DNA of 64,000 nt, from the NCBI RefSeq assembly GCF_004664715.2, contig NC_051066.1, positions 77,599,147 to 77,663,146 on the forward strand, written 5' to 3'. This DNA is from Peromyscus leucopus. Taxonomy: Eukaryota; Chordata; Mammalia; Rodentia; Cricetidae. The translations under genes and the position numbers were made by a program. Positions 61,096 through 64,000 of the stretch are shown in pieces. The notes beneath the pieces were generated by a model. That model saw only the letters and a program-made list of their open reading frames with translations. It had not been told where the DNA came from and ran no database searches. Numbering within the stretch: the first letter of the stretch is position 1; each line of letters opens with the position of its first letter.

Positions 61096-63094
61096 CTGGT
61101 GAGGGTGAACCAAAGAACATACATGAGCCTCACAGACATACTTTATGAAATAAAGAATGCAACTTAAAAATTGTTCTGCTCCAAATAAAACCCCAGTCAA
61201 CTCTGCAGAGAGGTCTGATCACCAGGTACAGCTGGAATAGTCTAAGATAAGCTTTGCTGTAGATGATCCATCCAATAGGCTTCTTACATTAATCTTTTAT
61301 CAAGTTAGTCAAGTCCTGCCAGAAGAAAAATCTTTCCAAAAACATATCAAACAGCCCGTTGAAGCCTGTATTTGTTTTTAGTGAAATGTTAAGTAGATTA
61401 AAGGACACTTCTGTTTCTCTTGACAGAAACATTCCATGTCTATGTAAGAGCATCTGCCTTATATATCATCCAAAACAAAGATGGAATTCATAATTTAGTA
61501 GGGCAAAGGACATTCTGATGGTGAGTGTTAAAGTAGATTTCTACCCTCATTCCAGTTATTCAGCTCCACTTGACAGCAGATCCCAAAATACTCATGCTTT
61601 TTGATTTAGAAGTTATACTTCCAAAAAGTTATAGGAGCTCAATGTTGGCTGTAAAGATGTCCATCATTGTGCTATTTATAACCATGAAAGTTGAAACTGA
61701 CCTAATGTCCAATGGTGAGGGATTAGAAAAATAAGTCAGGATATATCCATTTTTGTTATGTGCTATAATCAAGGGAAAGATATTTAATGACATGGAGAGT
61801 AGAACTGACCAACAGAGAACGTTCACTGCATAGTATACTGCAGTTTTGAAATAAATTACTTTGAGAAAAACTATTAGGAAGAACATGTTAAGATGGTAAC
61901 TTAAATACTTTCAGGCAGTGAGAGAGTAAGTGATTTGCATTTCCATCCATTTGCTAAGTTGTATTTCCTAAAGTTTACTTGATAATTATGCACCACCTGT
62001 GGATGAATACAATATCATGCACATGTTTTAAACTCAGGCTTCATTGACAAGTTCAATCAATTCAGTTGCAGATGTGTGCAGTAAATGAGGGCTTGACAAA
62101 AAAGAAAGACAAAGAGTTGTCGGTCACCATCCACTTCTCCTCAGAAGTCTTATTTTCCTCTTCCATCAGACTGTGCATCCTCTTTGGCTCACCTCAAAGA
62201 AGTAGAGGCACTGTTGGGATGACATTATTTCTGTTCTTTGCCTCACTCTGCCTGACCTCCAGTATTGAGTGGTCCACACTCCTTTTCACTACACTGGGAT
62301 TAATCCACTTGCTTGAATCCAGCCTGTCCACCCCTGCGTACCAATCCCTCTTTCTACACGTTCTGACTCCTCAGATGGCCAACAAGCAGAGGGAAAGGAC
62401 TAAGGCCCATGAGGGAAGCTGCTTTGGAGTTCCCCCAAAGAAAGAGTTAAAGGGGTAATTTATAACATTAAGAGAAACTTCCTTTATGGAATCCCCCCTT
62501 TACACGTGCTCAGTTTCAACCCCAAGCTAAAAGAAGAAATTGAATCAAATGCTAAATCTTGCAACATGGGACAGCCAGATGTCAAAGCTCCCTCACTGCA
62601 CATGTAATACTTTCTAAAAAGTTTCTTCTGGCTGAATTAACAGACTGTTCCTCAAGGAAAAGTAGTTTGGGGAGCAGAAGAATGTTTTCACTCCACCCAA
62701 CACAGACAGTCCAGTATCTCCTCCCTGCCTGTCACTGCAAAGGGAATTATGCATTTCATCTCCAGTCCTAGAAATATAGGAGAAACTGGGTTGAGATAGG
62801 AAGGACCCGGGCATGCCATGGATCTCGTGCATGATCATTCATGTGGAAGGATGCTTTAGTAACTGACATACCAGTTCTTTGAGGAAGGCCTCAGTGTGAG
62901 CTCATCCAGGACATGAGAGATCTAGAGCAGTAAAAGAGAGGGCTCCCTCCTTCCCTACAAAGACGATATCATAATTTTGTTTATCCTTAAGCTTGCAAAG
63001 AGGTGCCAGAGGTGCGTTTGATGAGGTCTCTCCTAGGACATGCTGAGAATCTTACTGTAACTATCTTACTTTTGCTTTGTGGTGTGAAACTCAC
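61096..63094 (-). other. Cd44: Cd44 intron between the last stem exon and the transmembrane exon
   Basis: A 2.0 kb intron with gtgagt and cag ends on the - strand. It includes a diverged L1-like stretch near 61560-61880. The 130-codon + frame at 62066-62458 resembles no family I know and is probably chance. Otherwise nothing assignable. Confidence 0.85.
61560..61880 (+). repeat. Ancient L1-like 3' segment (tentative)
   Basis: The segments 'caaaatactcatgctttttgat', 'cctaatgtccaatggtgagggattag', 'aagtcaggatatatccattt', 'aatgacatggagag' and 'cactgcatagtatactgc' are ordered like the 3' region of old mammalian L1 elements. Highly diverged. Confidence 0.4.
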
Positions 63095-63166
63095 CTGGAA
63101 TCTGAGGTCTCCTCCCAGGACCAGGAGTCGAGTTGGCTCCACCGTCTTGACTCTCACTTGAGTGTC
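63095..63166 (-). CDS. Cd44: Cd44 last constant stem exon
   Basis: A 72 bp exon with acceptor ttag (63170-63167) and donor gtgagt (from 63094 down) on the - strand. It encodes the membrane-proximal extracellular stem: GHSSESQDGGANSTPGPGRR and PQIP, with a split codon at each end. The PQIP|EW junction with the transmembrane exon is diagnostic of CD44. Ser/Thr richness fits O-glycosylation and sheddase access. The NST triplet is a possible N-glycosylation sequon. This exon lies after the variable-exon block, so it is present in all CD44 isoforms. Earlier exons lie beyond the window. Confidence 0.95.
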
Positions 63167-64000
63167 CTAAGGGGAAAAGCAACAAGCTCTTTCAGCTCAG
63201 GTTAGGAATGTATAGCCAGGAGTTCCTTCCAGAGCGTTCTCCTGGGCTATCCTCCAACCACTGCCTCACTAGACACTATAAATAGATTCAAGACACAGAC
63301 GTTTATAAAGTGTTAGGCAAAAGATATTATCTCTTTCCTCACCTCCCAAGAAAGTGCAGTGTGACTAAGCTAAGGCTTACAAATTTTATTTTTTGGACAA
63401 TGTTTGAACTTGAGCTCCAGTGTTGGTCGACCCTTAGTTTAGAACCTAATTTATCAGCAACTTGTGCCAGGCTAAAGTTATCATCTCTGACCCTCTGTTT
63501 TCTCACTTATAAAATGAGGATCGTAACAGAAACACCTTCATTGTTGTCGTACAAAGGCTGAAAGAAGTATATGATAATAGTAGTTGTGTGTAGTTACAGT
63601 GTTCTGTGTTTAAGACCTTGACTACAATTTGTGGTCCTGTAGACCAGCAAGACTCCATCACTAGGGAGCCTGCTACCAATACAAAAATCTCAAGCTTAGC
63701 CCCAAACTTCCAGAAACAACATCTTCATGTTAATAGTATCCCTAATGTATTTATATGCTTCAGAAAGTCCAAAGTGAATCTAAAAATCACATGCATAGTG
63801 CTAGTTAGCTAGCTCTTTGTCAACTTGATATAAGCAAGCCTGGGTCATCTGTGAAGGAAGAACTTTAATTGAGAAAATGCCTCCATCACAATACTGTAGG
63901 CAAGTCTATGAGGGATTTTTCTTGATTAATGATTGTGATGGGAGAGCCCAGTTCACCAGGCAGTGCCACTCTGGACAAGTGGCCCTGGGTGGTATAAGAA
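63167..64000 (-). other. Cd44: Cd44 intron continuing past the window edge
   Basis: Intronic sequence with a MIR fragment near 63485-63540 ('accctctgttttctcacttataaaatgagga') and a rodent repeat from 63795. No further exon is seen. Confidence 0.8.
63795..64000 (+). repeat. Rodent interspersed repeat (same family as 42388-42800), cut by the window edge
   Basis: Landmarks 'ctttgtcaacttgatataagc', 'aattgagaaaatgcctccatcac', 'ttgattaatgattgtgatgggagagcccag' and 'tgggtggtataagaa' match the 5' half of the common rodent repeat also present at 42388. It is closer to the consensus than that copy. Confidence 0.65.

Noticed and set aside
62066..62458. 130-codon + strand open frame in the Cd44 intron
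   Set aside because: The composition is mildly hydrophobic but resembles no known family. There is no splice context or promoter, and it lies antisense in an intron.

Overview
The window is nuclear DNA from a muroid rodent, most likely a cricetid (hamster, vole or deer-mouse group). The SINE content (B1, B2/B3, B4, ID) is rodent-specific. Two B1 copies carry the 'gtgtagctttgtgcctttcc' form that I associate with cricetids, and a solo LTR resembles the cricetid mys/mysTR retrovirus family. Both family assignments are from memory, not from a search. The coding content is the 3' halves of two well-known genes that converge tail to tail, Slc1a2 on + and Cd44 on -. This matches the order on human 11p13.

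Region 1 (1 to about 29,720, + strand) is the end of Slc1a2, encoding the glial glutamate transporter GLT-1/EAAT2. Three coding exons are visible: 5286-5420, 15905-16136 and 20214-20285. They join in frame and end with a tandem TAA-TGA. If the second exon is not spliced, it reads 13 codons into the intron and gives the GLT-1b tail ending ETCI-stop. A very long 3' UTR follows, about 9.4 kb by the best poly(A) signal at 29698. It is loaded with simple repeats.

Region 2 (about 29,720 to 51,840) is a roughly 22 kb intergenic space with no functional gene that I can see. It holds ancient MaLR-like LTR relics, many tRNA-derived SINEs, a 5'-truncated L1 3' end (37520-37870), a GATA array, and two young B1 copies with perfect 14-15 bp target duplications. 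It also holds an Rps21 processed pseudogene (43038-43400) inserted inside an older SINE, and a solo LTR (51329-51718) with a perfect 6 bp target duplication.

Region 3 (about 51,840 to 64,000, - strand) is the end of Cd44, the hyaluronan receptor. It contains the last constant stem exon (63095-63166), the transmembrane exon (61017-61095), the long cytoplasmic tail (54688-54892) and a roughly 2.85 kb 3' UTR with an ATTAAA signal at 51857-51862. All splice sites are canonical and the phases match.

The two genes act in different places: Slc1a2 clears synaptic glutamate in astrocytes, and Cd44 handles cell-matrix adhesion. They are linked here only by position. I found no undescribed biological system. 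The notable points are the isoform-generating exon 10 read-through, repeat structure in the UTRs, nested retroinsertions and several local tandem duplications. Other reading frames up to about 160 codons look like chance.
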